The notes under the pieces are model-generated. The model was not told the DNA's origin, did no database searches, and saw only the letters and a list, made by a program, of their open reading frames with translations. This document shows, piece after piece, positions 1 to 11,899 of a DNA stretch of 64,000 bases. Source of the stretch: Ecdyonurus torrentis. Its lineage: Eukaryota; Arthropoda; Insecta; Ephemeroptera; Heptageniidae. The stretch covers positions 23,671,653-23,735,652 of the forward strand of contig OX439137.1 of the NCBI GenBank assembly GCA_949318235.1, read 5' to 3'. A program made the position numbers and the translations under genes. Position 1 is the first letter of the stretch. Each line of letters begins with the position of its first letter.

Positions 1-1479
1 TTCTGCTGGGTGTACATAACCGTTAAGGATTTTGTAACAAAAATAACACTTCTATATTTGACGTATTAATTTTTTCCTTTTCCCATTTTATTTCTTGGAT
101 TTATATTTTTTTAGTATCCGCAACATATTATGATGCCACATATGATGCCAACATATATTATTATACCACAGTTTAAAGACGAGAATTTAAATTAAGATTT
201 ATGTAATCATCTTATCTCTCTTGTCGAGAACAAGAAAATTGCAGTGTTATAATTAATAACATTTTTTTTCTATTCAATATAAAAAAGTGGGAATGAAATG
301 AAAATAACAAAAATGTAGTCCATACCTGTAGGGTAGTGCAAAGAAAGAGCAAAAATGTACCAAGTACGATGAGTTTAAACATTTTTAACAAATAATTTAA
401 TACTTCTGTTTAAAAGGTTATAAATATATAGTAAAAAATAAAAAAATAAAGAGGAGTAACGTGCATTGATAAGAGAGATTAGAAATTTTCATCGATAATA
501 TACATGTTAACTACGTAGTTTCCATACTCATTTTAAACTCTCGTATCATTAAATTATAGTGAAATCCTTAAAAATACAAATTACCTGTCTCAAATAAAGT
601 ATATAATCTTAAAAATACGCGCGTAGTTGGGAATTTTATAATTCTACTGATATCCAAAACTATGGTCCAGAGTTCAGATCCATTTGTTGGCAGGTTCCAA
701 TTGTTGGCATAATGTGTTAATGAAAACTATAAAATATTATATTATTATCTATCCTCAACAAATTAAAGAGGAAATTCAGGGTTTACAACATGGCTTCTTC
801 AATGCTAGATAATGAGAATATAGATACATGAATTTGTAATCTTTAAGTTCAGCTATAGTTTTTGTAAATCGAAAAATGACGTCACAGGTGGTAATGTGCA
901 CTGTGGGTATAACAAAAGATACCGACAGTGACAACATTTTTTCAATTTTTAATAGTTATTAAAAAATACTTATATAAATGAGCTAAAAAAAATAGACATC
1001 TATCGTTTCGGAACGATGTCCTCCTTTTAAGGATACAATTAACCCCTTAAAATTTTTTTTTTTATTATTTATTATTTAATTTTTAGACTTTCTGATTTCA
1101 ATAAAACAGATTTACTATCAAAATATGCTGTGATAACATGAAATGACGTTACGAGTAATTTCAGGTATCAAGTATCAAACAACCATTATTGCATATAGCA
1201 CTTGACTTTGAAAATAAAGTTTTAAGCATACAAAAGCTTTTTTTTTCTTTTTTCTTTTTTTTTTCTTTTTTTGCGAGCAGCGTTCATTTTTGTGCTCTTC
1301 TGTTGTAATCAAAACGTTTTTTTTTTTTTTTTTTTTTTTTTGAAAAATTAAATAAATGTGTAATATGTATAATACAGTATATAAGGTCAATGTTGATTTT
1401 TTTTTTATTATTATTTTTATTTTTATTCAGACCAAATTTTATATTCATAAATGTCCTGCCAAGAACAATACCATTGGCA
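1..1479. other. Intergenic, A+T-rich
   Basis: No gene is seen. The stretch is A+T-rich with long T runs near 1240-1340. Around 870-1035 it has words in the same order as the right half of the foldback element at 42196-42477 (a TGACGTCA/TGATGTCA core, then AATACTTA, then GATGTCCTC), so it probably holds a decayed single-arm copy of that repeat. Confidence 0.5.
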
Positions 1480-1829
1480 TTAAGACGGGAAATCAGCTAC
1501 TACGGGATTTGACTAAAAAGTCGTAAAGAAGGAAAAATCTGAAATTTTGCACAGTGATACATTAGGTTAAGGCAACTTCAAAAATAATAATTTTGGGGGG
1601 TCACCTTGCTAGATTTGGAATTACGATTTTTTGAAGTTTTCGTCCTATAAGAGGCCATCATGTTAATTTTAGTAAATTTTAGAAATTATTTTCTCTCTTA
1701 TCTGATGGTTACGGGTATTGAAATTTTTATCATGGGTAGCTTTTATCATTAAGTTTGAGGTGACGTGAAAAAATTAGGACGTTTTCTTTTTAGATTTTGA
1801 GATACAAGCCAACTAAAGACAACCCTTAA
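1480..1829. mobile_element. TTAA-flanked MITE, diverged copy of the 51-kb family
   Basis: The stretch is bounded by TTAA at 1480 and TTAA at 1826. It shares the order of internal words with the elements at 51008-51340 and 56772-57115: TTTGCACAGTGATAC, TTTTGGGGGGTC, ATGATTTTTTGAAG, CATGTTAATTTT, and GAAATTTTTATCATGG. A further diverged copy lies at about 60885-61212. Assignment to the same family rests on this shared internal order; the ends have drifted. The TTAA flank is the piggyBac-type target, but no transposase is present. Confidence 0.6.
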
Positions 1830-1986
1830 CTTCAAACGATGTGGGTGCTATAATTTTCAAAACAGACTGCGTGAGCCTTTGAAAACGCATATTCGTAAAA
1901 ATAAATACAAATGATAATTTTGGTTTTTATTGAATTCAAGAAATTGATTTAATAATTGATTTATATTATAAATAAATTTTAATAAC

Positions 1987-3890
<1,904 letters not shown>

Positions 3891-3895
3891 TACCA

Positions 3896-4032
3896 ATGGA
3901 GGTTATTGGTGAGGCGAGTCTAATTTTTTTAAAGAAAACTACTGCACTGACAATATTTATGAGGGACACTAGATACATTTTAACAAAGACAATAAAATTT
4001 TCAAGAATTTGTCACCACCAATAACCTCTATT
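3896..4032. mobile_element. Small foldback MITE
   Basis: The left end AATGGAGGTTATTGGTG is matched at the right by CACCAATAACCTCTA in inverted orientation, with an A+T-rich interior of about 100 bp. No coding capacity. A fragment with a similar end (ATGGAGATTATTGGTT) is seen near 15303. Confidence 0.6.
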
Positions 4033-5320
4033 TTCCTCTTGAAGATGTTGCTTTGTGATCATTGTGACGTTATATAAATATACATACAATTTTTATATGA
4101 CTATTATTTCATTATGAGTAGATTAAGAAAAATGTGATAAAAATAGCTTTGCGGTAACTAAGTAAGTGAAAAAAAGTTTTACGAAGTGTTGATGATAAAA
4201 TTGTGACAATATAGTGAAAAATAAGAAAACGTTCAAACAAAAAGTCAAGAAAAAAAAATCCTGTCCAATACATAAAATAAGGCTTACATATTAGATGACT
4301 ATTTTAATTATATTTTTCACTTATATGCAAGCCAAAGTCACTTAAGTATAACAAAAAAAAAAAAAAAAAAAAAAAATGAGAAGAAAAAACATGAATTTTA
4401 ATAACATGACATAAAATAATCCACACAAAAAGTGAGTTATTATTTCACTAAATATAATTTAAAAACAAGCTTTTTGTAGTTTTTATGTAATAATTATGTT
4501 CTCTTAAATTCAAAAGGAATTGTATATTATAATACGCTGAGGGCTCCCCAATTATTATTATTACGGATGGGTATTGCAAAATGAAATATGGCCATATAAA
4601 ATGTGGCAATTGGTTCACATTTTAAAACTAAATACTATCTTTAACAAATAATCAGAAAAAGAAGAAAAAAGTATATATTATACACATACATAATACAAAA
4701 ATTAATTCAATACTTTAAAAATTAATACAGCAAAAAAAAAAAAAAAAAAGCACAATGCATTTTTGTTCTGACAGCTCTCTCATAATAATATAAAGAATTT
4801 CTTCAGACTCTCATATATGTCATTATATACGGAAGTTGCTCTACTATGAAGCTCAAAAATCAAATTGACCTTTGACTTTTTTTTTTTTTTTTTTTGCTCC
4901 TACAAATGGAAATATTTAAAATTAAGGGTCAACAAGACCATGTCAAGGTCAAGTAGACATGGAACACCCTTCATCAGGTTTCTCCCTACTCAGAGTGGAT
5001 TCTAACTCAACATTGATAGTAAATGAGTAGAAATTTTTTTATCATACAATTGGATATATATTTTTTAAAAGGTTATTTTTAAATACGTTTTTTAAGTACT
5101 ATATTTATTAAGTAACGATCCATTTGATTAAAAATACCATTACCATAAAACGATAATAAATTTTTATTTAAAATTAATAACCTTTTTACAGATACTTTTT
5201 TTTAAGTGATTTTTACTGGAAATGTAATTATTAATTTTTAATAATAATTAACAAAAGATTTGTTTTTGTTTTTATCATGAACACCATTTAATATGTTTCA
5301 AATGGATAAAGAAAACCAGA
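4033..5320. other. Intergenic, A+T-rich
   Basis: No gene or clear element was recognised. There are poly-A runs at 4354 and 4732 and a poly-T run at 4879. Confidence 0.5.
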
Positions 5321-5326
5321 AAGTGT

Positions 5327-5545
5327 GTTTCAATATGTCTTATAGTTTGATGAAAAATCTTGCTAGTACAGAATTTATTGCCAAGCTTTTGGCACAAAAC
5401 TCTATGTGTGTGCCTTCATCACTCGTAACAAACTTTAGTCAGTTCTTTTTATTATATCTGTTCTAGCAAGATTTTTTGCCAAACCATAGGACATTTCTTC
5501 ATTGTGATAACGCCCTTGCTAATTCTTCTATCTCTTTCCTTTTAT
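5327..5545. mobile_element. Foldback element, GGTTTCTCC family (diverged copy)
   Basis: An inverted pair is seen: TATAGTTTGATGAAAAATCTTGCTAG on the left (5341-5366, read with gaps) and its reverse complement CTAGCAAGATTTTTTGCC on the right (5463-5480), separated by a segment containing GTGTGCCTTCATCACTC. The same layout recurs at 7068-7797, 26676-26937, 38780-39050 and 41297-41760, where the arms are longer. Confidence 0.5.
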
Positions 5546-5859
5546 TTATAATACTAAACCATCAATGTTTCTTATCCAAGTATTATTTGATGTAAATATT
5601 TAAGTATTGCTACAATGTATGAACATAATAAAACAATTCTTTAACTTTTACAGCTTAGGCATAACAAATAAACAAATCTTTTAAATTTATATTTATATAG
5701 TATCTGTTACACGATCATTTAAAATACAATTCTTTCACATAAATCTAAAACAAATTAATATTCTATACATACAGTATAGCATTTTTTTTTTTGTGACTGC
5801 ACATTCAACTCCTTGTATATATAGATATAAAAAAAAATTAAATAATAAATGTAAATGTA

Positions 5860-6468
5860 CAGCTCTGGCCAAAAGTTTGAGAACGATTTGTATAAGCAAC
5901 TCGCAAGCACACTATGTTATCTTTATGAGAAAACGCTGCGGCCGCTGCCCCGTTCTCAAACTAGTGACCAAAGTTGTACAACTATGGACAAAAGTTCCAG
6001 AACGGAACAGGGGAAGCTGCTATGTTTTCTGATTAAAGCCCCTGTCACCTTACTTTTTTATCATTTAGAATACTAGATTGATGATTACCATACCTTATTA
6101 TCCATGAATTACACACACCACCATTGATTTTGTATTCATTTTCATTTTGACAGTTATTTCACGCATATGACGTCACAATGTACCTCCGCCAATCAGTCAC
6201 TGCTCTGGTCACGTGATTATTTTAAGCCCTTCCTTCAAGTTCTTTACCCCCATCAGTGCATTGTGACATCAGATGCATGAAATAACCGTTAACATGAAAA
6301 TAAATACAAAATCAACATGTTGGTGTCTAATTCATGGATAATAAGGTATGGTAATTATCAATCTAGTATTATAAATGATAAAAAAGTAATTTGACAAGGG
6401 CTTTAAGATAACATAGTGCTGTTGCGAGTTGCCTATACAAATTATTCAGGAACTTTTGTCCAGAGCTG
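5860..6468. mobile_element. TA-flanked MITE (CAGCTCTGG family), interrupted by a second MITE
   Basis: It begins TA|CAGCTCTGGCCAAAAGTTTG and ends CTTTTGTCCAGAGCTG|TA, giving terminal inverted repeats with a TA on each side as in the Tc1/mariner superfamily. A second element (6037-6402) is inserted in it at a TTAA; removing that restores a short foldback like the copy at 14083-14202. The interior has a GCGGCCGC core near 5938. No transposase is encoded. Other copies: 10751-10850, 14083-14202, 48630-48965. Confidence 0.8.
6037..6402. mobile_element. TTAA-flanked MITE nested in the CAGCTCTGG MITE
   Basis: It is flanked by TTAA at 6033-6036 and 6403-6406. The long terminal inverted repeats start AGCCCCTGTCACCTTAC and end in the complementary form GTAATTTGACAAGGGCT. 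The arms extend over more than 100 bp each, including ATTATCCATGAATTA and its complement, and a TGACGTCACAATGTAC box near 6169. A second copy with the same TTAA target is at 51919-53259. The TTAA target points to mobilisation by a piggyBac-type transposase; that is inference. Confidence 0.85.
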
Positions 6469-6785
6469 TACCAAATATATTTAATTCCTTGTCCAATTTT
6501 AACAACAAACAGCCAATCTATAAATTTCATTGAAAATTTCAACACTATTAAATAAGCAGCACTCATCATTACAATAAAATTGTGCTTATATTTATAGTTA
6601 ATTTTAGCTAAAGTCTGTCGTATGAAACAAATTCATTTTATACTGTACCTTACATTTGTCTTTTCAAAATTACTGGTACATTGTTTTAATTTTTTAATTA
6701 ATGTAATATTTAATTTACAAAATAATGTCTTAAAAATACATGTAAGTTTAATTTATTCTAAATTATTTGTATTATTATTTAACTA

Positions 6786-6964
6786 CAGTCAACTGGGGTG
6801 ACTTTGAACACCCAATTATCTCTGTCTTGGGGTCTCATTTTAGAAAATTGAAGAATCTTACTATTGTTCAAATTTGTTTTTGATCCTAATGACATGTTTC
6901 AAAATTTTGAAATGAGTGCCCAAAGTAGAGATAAATGGGTGTTCAAAGTCACCCCGGTTGACTG
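6786..6964. mobile_element. Short MITE (CAGTCAACTGGGG family)
   Basis: The ends are TA|CAGTCAACTGGGGTGACTTT and AAAGTCACCCCGGTTGACTG|TA, near-perfect terminal inverted repeats of about 40 bp with TA flanks. This is a 179-bp deletion relative of the 3.8-kb foldback element at 21134-24933, which has the same ends. Confidence 0.85.
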
Positions 6965-7067
6965 TACTAATAAATGCATGCTAGAGATTCAAATAATGTA
7001 ATGTAGTCATAAACTTAAGATAATAAGATATAGTAAAAAATAATAAGAAAAACTTATACACTAATGG

Positions 7068-7797
7068 ATAAATTTGATAGAAAATAGGAGAAACCAGCAA
7101 GGGTCGTATTCACTGATCTATATAATAATGATAGAGCATTGCTATTTTCTCCCCATATGCAGCAGTGAAGAGAAAATGTGCTCTTGAATTTTTCTCATAA
7201 GCAGCAGAATTGCTGGAAGTGAAAGGGTAATAAAAAAAAAATTCAAAGACAACTCTGGCAGCTGGATTGGTGGAGAGCAGGTGGCATGAGAGACGCTGAA
7301 AGGTAGCTCATGGTGGACCAGGAGAGGTAAATAGCTGCCAGATTGATGATATTGGCAGCCCTAATTTAGTTATGCATCGGACAACATTGCAATTTGCTGC
7401 CTGCAATTTTCTTCCAGCAGCAAGAGCCAGTAGACCCCACCTGACCTTACCTTAGTGAAGAGCGTGCCATAGCTGTGAAAATCTTGCTAGCACAGAGATA
7501 AAAACTGACATATTGGAAATATTTTGGTAATAAACTTCAATCAAGAGATGGAGTGTGTTATGCCTTCATCAGTCCTTACACTCAGAGAGATACTATGAAA
7601 CTATAGTTTTTCTCTAAGTCTGTAAGGAGTGACGGAGTTTATTGCCAAAATATTTTCATGTGTTGGTATTTTATTTTTTTATCTCTGTGCTACCAAGATT
7701 TTTACTGAGCTATAGAAATCTCTGGTCCTTACTGGTTTCACCTAGCCTTTTCTTTCAAATTCATCATACCTTACAGCTATGGTTTATTTTTCTTAAT
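7068..7797. mobile_element. Foldback element, GGTTTCTCC family
   Basis: The left arm holds ATAGGAGAAACCAGCAAGGG (7087-7106), and the right arm holds CTTACTGGTTTCACCTAGCC and then CTATGGTTTATTTTTCTTA. An inner inverted pair TCTTGCTAGCACAGAGATAA / TTATCTCTGTGCTACCAAGA surrounds a core with CTTCATCAGTCCTTAC. A stretch at about 7220-7450 between the outer and inner arms looks like unrelated inserted sequence. No coding capacity. Confidence 0.6.
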
Positions 7798-9350
7798 ATC
7801 TCATCTTATACACTAATAGGATGATGTTGGGAGTACTCTATATTACATAACAGCAACCCATGAAACACAGGAGATGTATTGTAATATAGGCCCTCAACTA
7901 GTCTGATGTTACGAAATCAAACGTTTTTATCATTGGTGATATTTCAATACGGCAATATAATAAAAGTAATAATATGAAATTTAAAGTAAACAATGAGATG
8001 GTGAATAAAATTGGTAGACAGTGACAATTGAGTACTTGAGAGGTCTCGGAGATTCAACCTTCTATCACTCTGTGAACATACAGGTACAACAAATTTAATT
8101 AAGGATTTATTACCACATTATTATTACATATTATTGTTTATGTTTTTGAAAGTGAAGTGTAATGTTTTATGTTTATCATTTAATTTCTTTCCTTCACATT
8201 CAAAAACTGAACCAAATAAAATACCTCGATTTTTATTGTTTTGACTTAAAGCCAACATATCTATCTAGACAGCCCAATGGTTTAAAACTTTTTAATGTGT
8301 ACCACCCATTTAAATTTGTCAAGCCTCAGTATTATAGATACAGATTATAGCCCATTTGATTGAATATCAATAAAACGTGTCTTGTTAATTTTCAATGTAA
8401 CATGCTCTAATTTTGTACCTAATAATTATTATTAAAATATATATATATATATATAAAAACATAAAAAAAAAGTTGAAAATAAGTATATCTTATTTTTTGT
8501 CATGGGACACAAAATATATAAGATGTTACCAAACGTAATGTATGTAGATGGTGGATGGTAACTTAACACACTTTGCTTCCCGTGACAAAAAAAAAAAACA
8601 AAAAAAAAAAACAAAAAAACTCTTTCGGCATATGGAAATAAAATGTATTTTATTTAAATGCAGTTTTGCATCAATTGAAATCTCCATTTGATTGAATTGT
8701 ATGGTCATAAGCCAAAAAAAAAAAAAATAAATAAAAAATAAAAAATTATTTTTTATCCTAATTATATTTAATAAATACATACATACATACATATCATGAC
8801 GCTATAATCCCTTTCGGGGTAAGCCAACAACACAGATGTTTTATCCTGACCCAGTGATAGACCTCCACAACTTCGTATCCTGACATACTTTAATAAATAA
8901 ATGTGTTTAAATGACACAAGGGAAGTATAAACATGTGACGTTAAAATTTGATAGGGAGAAACCAAATGAGAGTTGGCGCCAGGCAGCAGCGTCAACTGAA
9001 AATCTCAAATGGCGATAGTGGATTAAAAAATATATATTTGAAAAATATATGTATCATGCCATATATTGTCTCAAGCCGTTATGCACGGCCCTATATGCAC
9101 GCTAGGCGTGCAAGGCTATGAGCACTTTTATGCATGTATAATTAATTAGGAGTTAGGAATTTTAGTAGGAGGCGAGGGGTTGCAAGCACAGCAATATATT
9201 ACATAACAATAAATATAATGCCAGATTATTACGTTGTGGAAATCGATCATTAGATCAAAGTGTTGGTACACCCTGAAAGGGATACATACCAGCATGATAA
9301 ATATCTATGTGTATATTAAAGATCAAAATTTACCTATCTTACCAATCAAT
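7798..9350. other. Intergenic between foldback element and ZAD gene
   Basis: No gene is seen. It contains a fragment of the bacterial-style-named but eukaryotic 'GTCACG' MITE near 8495-8590 (CATGGGACAC, GTAGATGG, CCCGTGAC; compare 38126-38285) and a LINE 3' tail at 8776-8889. Several A runs occur at 8587-8614 and 8715-8750. Confidence 0.5.
8776..8889 (-). mobile_element. LINE 3'-tail fragment, antisense
   Basis: Read on the minus strand it gives GTCAGGATACGAAGTTGTGG, then the GGTCTATCACTGGGTCAGGA and TTGGCTTACCCCGAAAGGGA segments, GCGTCATGA and a (TATG)n tail. The same 3' end follows the reverse-transcriptase C-terminal coding fragment at 37676-38056 and recurs at 40816-40932, so this is a 5'-truncated copy of that LINE, or a SINE sharing its tail. 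Confidence 0.75.
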
Positions 9351-10082
9351 TTATTCCAATGTTATTTCCTCTGCTTCTCCATCAGAAGACCCAGCAACTA
9401 TCAATTCCTGCTTAACCTTGGAGAATCTTCCAGGTCTTGGTTTCTTTGTAACTCGTCCTGATATCACCTTATCGTCATCTGGTTTCTTCTGAGAGAATTT
9501 ATTTAATAATGCAGAAGTTAATGCCTTACTTACATTTTGAATATCAGTACCAGTCTCTTCTTTAATTTCAAATTTCTCTTTTTTAATTTGGACTTGCTTA
9601 GATTTTGGACCAGGTTTATGAACATAAGTTTTGCTAGTATCTTCATTGTAATTTTTCTCAACCTTTATCTCAGTTTTAATATTTAAATTGGATATATTGA
9701 TACATAATGGTTTCAAATTGAAGGCTTTCTCATAATTTTTTTGAGTCTTATTTGTTGGTGATTTATCTAACCATGAATCTAATAATGTTTGTGATGAGGA
9801 TTTTTCAGTTTTAATTGTAACTTTTGGAGATATATTTTTTTTTATTTTAGAAGTTACTGATACTGGGGTTTTCTCTAGTCCTTTTGAATTTGCAGATGTT
9901 TTCTCTGGGGCTTCTTGTTCCGCTGATATATCTTCCCCTTCTGTCTCTGGTGCATTATTTGGTTTATTCACGTTTAGTAACGTTTGAGCTCGTTTATAAC
10001 GCTGACAGAACATGATCCAATTGTTTATGCACGTTAAACATGGATGACAGACACGAGTTGGGTACCCATTATTTTCACTAAT
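9351..10082 (-). CDS. ZAD-domain protein, exon 2 (coding, to stop)
   Basis: This is the second and last coding exon of a two-exon gene; with exon 1 (11363-11479) it gives 282 aa. The acceptor is TTGTGTTTCAG|ATTAGTGAA, phase 0. It opens with the second half of a ZAD zinc-binding domain (Cys51 and Cys54, in TRVCHPCLTC), pairing with Cys7/Cys10 from exon 1. Residues 75-282 are low-complexity, lysine- and glutamate-rich and without C2H2 fingers. Six matches to the SUMO-acceptor consensus (hydrophobic-K-x-E) are visible: IKTE 129, IKTE 174, IKVE 178, IKKE 205, IKEE 212, VKQE 262. ZAD domains are known dimerisation modules of arthropod transcription and chromatin proteins, so a nuclear regulatory role is likely by family. 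The exact orthologue is not recognised. Confidence 0.8.
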   Translation of the reverse strand: MSENNGYPTRVCHPCLTCINNWIMFCQRYKRAQTLLNVNKPNNAPETEGEDISAEQEAPEKTSANSKGLEKTPVSVTSKIKKNISPKVTIKTEKSSSQTLLDSWLDKSPTNKTQKNYEKAFNLKPLCINISNLNIKTEIKVEKNYNEDTSKTYVHKPGPKSKQVQIKKEKFEIKEETGTDIQNVSKALTSALLNKFSQKKPDDDKVISGRVTKKPRPGRFSKVKQELIVAGSSDGEAEEITLE

Positions 10083-10434
10083 CTGAAACACAAAATTTAG
10101 GGTTAATTTTAGGTATGCTAGTCTTAGCATCATAGTACAGTACTAAATATTGCACACATGCAATATAATTATCTTACTACAGTATTTAAATAGAATAAGA
10201 TATTAATGAAAATTAACCATCAACATTATTAATTAATGCTTTTCTAAGACATTGTACTCTGCAACTAAGATTGGCGGTCGAAGTGGCTTCAGACATCTCC
10301 TCAAAAGCCTCCCCTCCCCCTCTATGGCTATATGCCAATCTCAGGCCTACAAAGTTTGGTTATGCCTGATTTGCTAGTTATTAAATATTGTAATGTTGTC
10401 ATGGCATTTAATGAAACATCATAAATTTATTTAT

Positions 10435-10562
10435 GTACTAATCGTAGCATTAGTCTAACAGCTTATGCTCAAGAGTAATGTTTATGTATGTAATTAATGT
10501 TTATGTATTTTTGTAAATTTTAAGTTGTATATTGTACACCAGGTGTGCTTATTGAATAAAAT
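10435..10562. repeat. Dispersed ~125-bp repeat (inverted partner at 41090-41240)
   Basis: It holds GTACTAATCGTAGCATTAGT, CAGCTTATGCTC, AATGTTTATGTATGTAATTA and GTACACCAGGTGTGCTTATT, ending in GAATAAAAT. The complement of each word appears in reverse order at about 41090-41240, inside a DHRS4 intron. The AATAAA-like end suggests the 3' end of a retroelement; no coding part is visible. Confidence 0.6.
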
Positions 10563-10750
10563 TAATAAATTTATTTCAAAGAAAAATAATAGTGAAGATG
10601 ATGCATGTCACAGAACTTCAGTCATCATGTCTGGTAAGGTTTCTTATATTTCAATAAGCAACTCTTTATTTGTGCTAGATAATTTTACATACTTTAAATT
10701 GGGACAAAAAAGATATAGGGGCCTATATATATTATTATGTACATTATGCA

Positions 10751-10850
10751 CAGCTCTGGCCAAAAGTTTGAGAGTGATTTGTATAGCCGCAACCACACTG
10801 TGCTAATTTAGAAAAAAAAAAAAAAAAAAAAAAAAAAGGCGCCAGAGCTG
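10751..10850. mobile_element. CAGCTCTGG MITE, poly-A interrupted copy
   Basis: The ends are CAGCTCTGGCCAAAAGTTTG and GCGCCAGAGCTG|TA. The interior is largely replaced by a run of about 28 A, so the right arm is shortened. The left flank is CA rather than TA. Confidence 0.7.
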
Positions 10851-11362
10851 TATGTACGTACATATTTATGATAATGGTATGGTTAATGTATGTTTTGCAG
10901 CAACTGAATGCTACTTAGTTTCCTAAGAAGACTTGTAGATTTCTTTCTTTTTCTTTTTTATTTTTGATAGCTTAATCGATTTAAATTAACTTCACTTTCA
11001 TATTTTAATGTTTTAACTTAATTATTCTTGATCCTATATACAACATTTCTCTTTTAAATGACTTGATTGGAAGTTCTTCCAATGACTTTGCCATTTGGTT
11101 GTACGTATGTATATACATATTTAAGACCGTCGACAAAAATAGACTTCTGCCCGCTGTTTTGTTCCAATTGATTTTATCATATTATGGCAGCTATTAACAT
11201 AAATATTAACTACTGTAACATACTATGCATATGTACATGAAATAAGTGGCACTTTGCATGCTACTTATAACCTAATGTGAACAATTTTGTAAATTCGTAA
11301 TCTTATCATGTCATAAATTGCGTGGCGTGCACGCCCCCCATCATCATACCATCATACCGTAC

Positions 11363-11479
11363 CTCATAGCCGAGATTATTTTCAATCCATTTTGCTAAAG
11401 CTTGCTTGGTATTATCCAGTAGACTCACTCCTGGATCTGCTATACCAGCACACATACGACATGACACAGTAATATCCAT
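11363..11479 (-). CDS. ZAD-domain protein, exon 1
   Basis: This is 39 codons from ATG (11479-11477) to the donor GAG|GTACGG, phase 0. It encodes the first half of the ZAD domain, with Cys7 and Cys10 in VSCRMCAG and a following amphipathic helix up to the exon end. Joined to exon 2 the spacing C-x2-C ... C-x2-C is that of a ZAD. The start is chosen because it is the only ATG directly before the domain; in-frame upstream sequence lacks similarity and faces the FITM2 promoter. Confidence 0.8.
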
Positions 11480-11899
11480 CCTAAAAAAATACAGTAAAAT
11501 TAGTTTTTGTATAAAAGTAGATAAAAAACAACAAAAGAAAGCCAGCATGGAATCAGTCGCAAAAACACGTGAAACAAAATACCATTTTTGATGTTATAGA
11601 TTTACGCATTTTAAAAACAGTTTGGAAAATAATTTTTATTTTATAATTAAGCTTATTACCTGAAATTCAATATTTCTTATTAATTGTTCATGAAAACTTC
11701 AGCTTTTCAGCTTAAAACACACAAAAAAAACTAGAACACCAAGTTCCGTTATGTAGATTTTGTGAACAAAACAGAACCATGTGTCCAATGAATAGCATGC
11801 GCGGGAAATAAATTTTTTCCAATTTTGCATTACCGCGCCATCTACTACTCATTTTCGGAATTAAATATTTTTCAATTGTCATTCAAGAACAGAGAAAAA
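11480..11899. promoter_or_regulatory. Shared divergent promoter region, ZAD gene / FITM2
   Basis: Only 420 bp separate the ATG of the minus-strand ZAD gene from the ATG of the plus-strand FITM2, so both must be driven from this interval. No TATA box at a convincing distance was identified. GCATGCGCGGG near 11799 resembles an NRF1-type palindromic GC element, common in divergent housekeeping promoters; that reading is inference. Confidence 0.5.

Larger units (their letters stand above)
10083..11362 (-). other. Intron 1 of the ZAD gene
   Basis: The donor is GAG|GTACGG at 11362 and the acceptor CAG at 10083-10085, about 1.28 kb, phase 0. It carries a CAGCTCTGG MITE (10751-10850) and a segment at about 10435-10562 that recurs inverted at 41090-41240. 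Confidence 0.8.

Noticed and set aside
8526..8995. Two minus-strand open frames of 75-88 codons
   Set aside because: They consist of poly-A complement and the LINE 3' tail (8776-8889), not a host coding exon.
11825..11899. In-frame upstream ATG extending FITM2 by 25 residues
   Set aside because: The ATG at 11900 has the better context and the usual N-terminus; the extension is Ser/Phe-rich without similarity and lies within the short divergent promoter.
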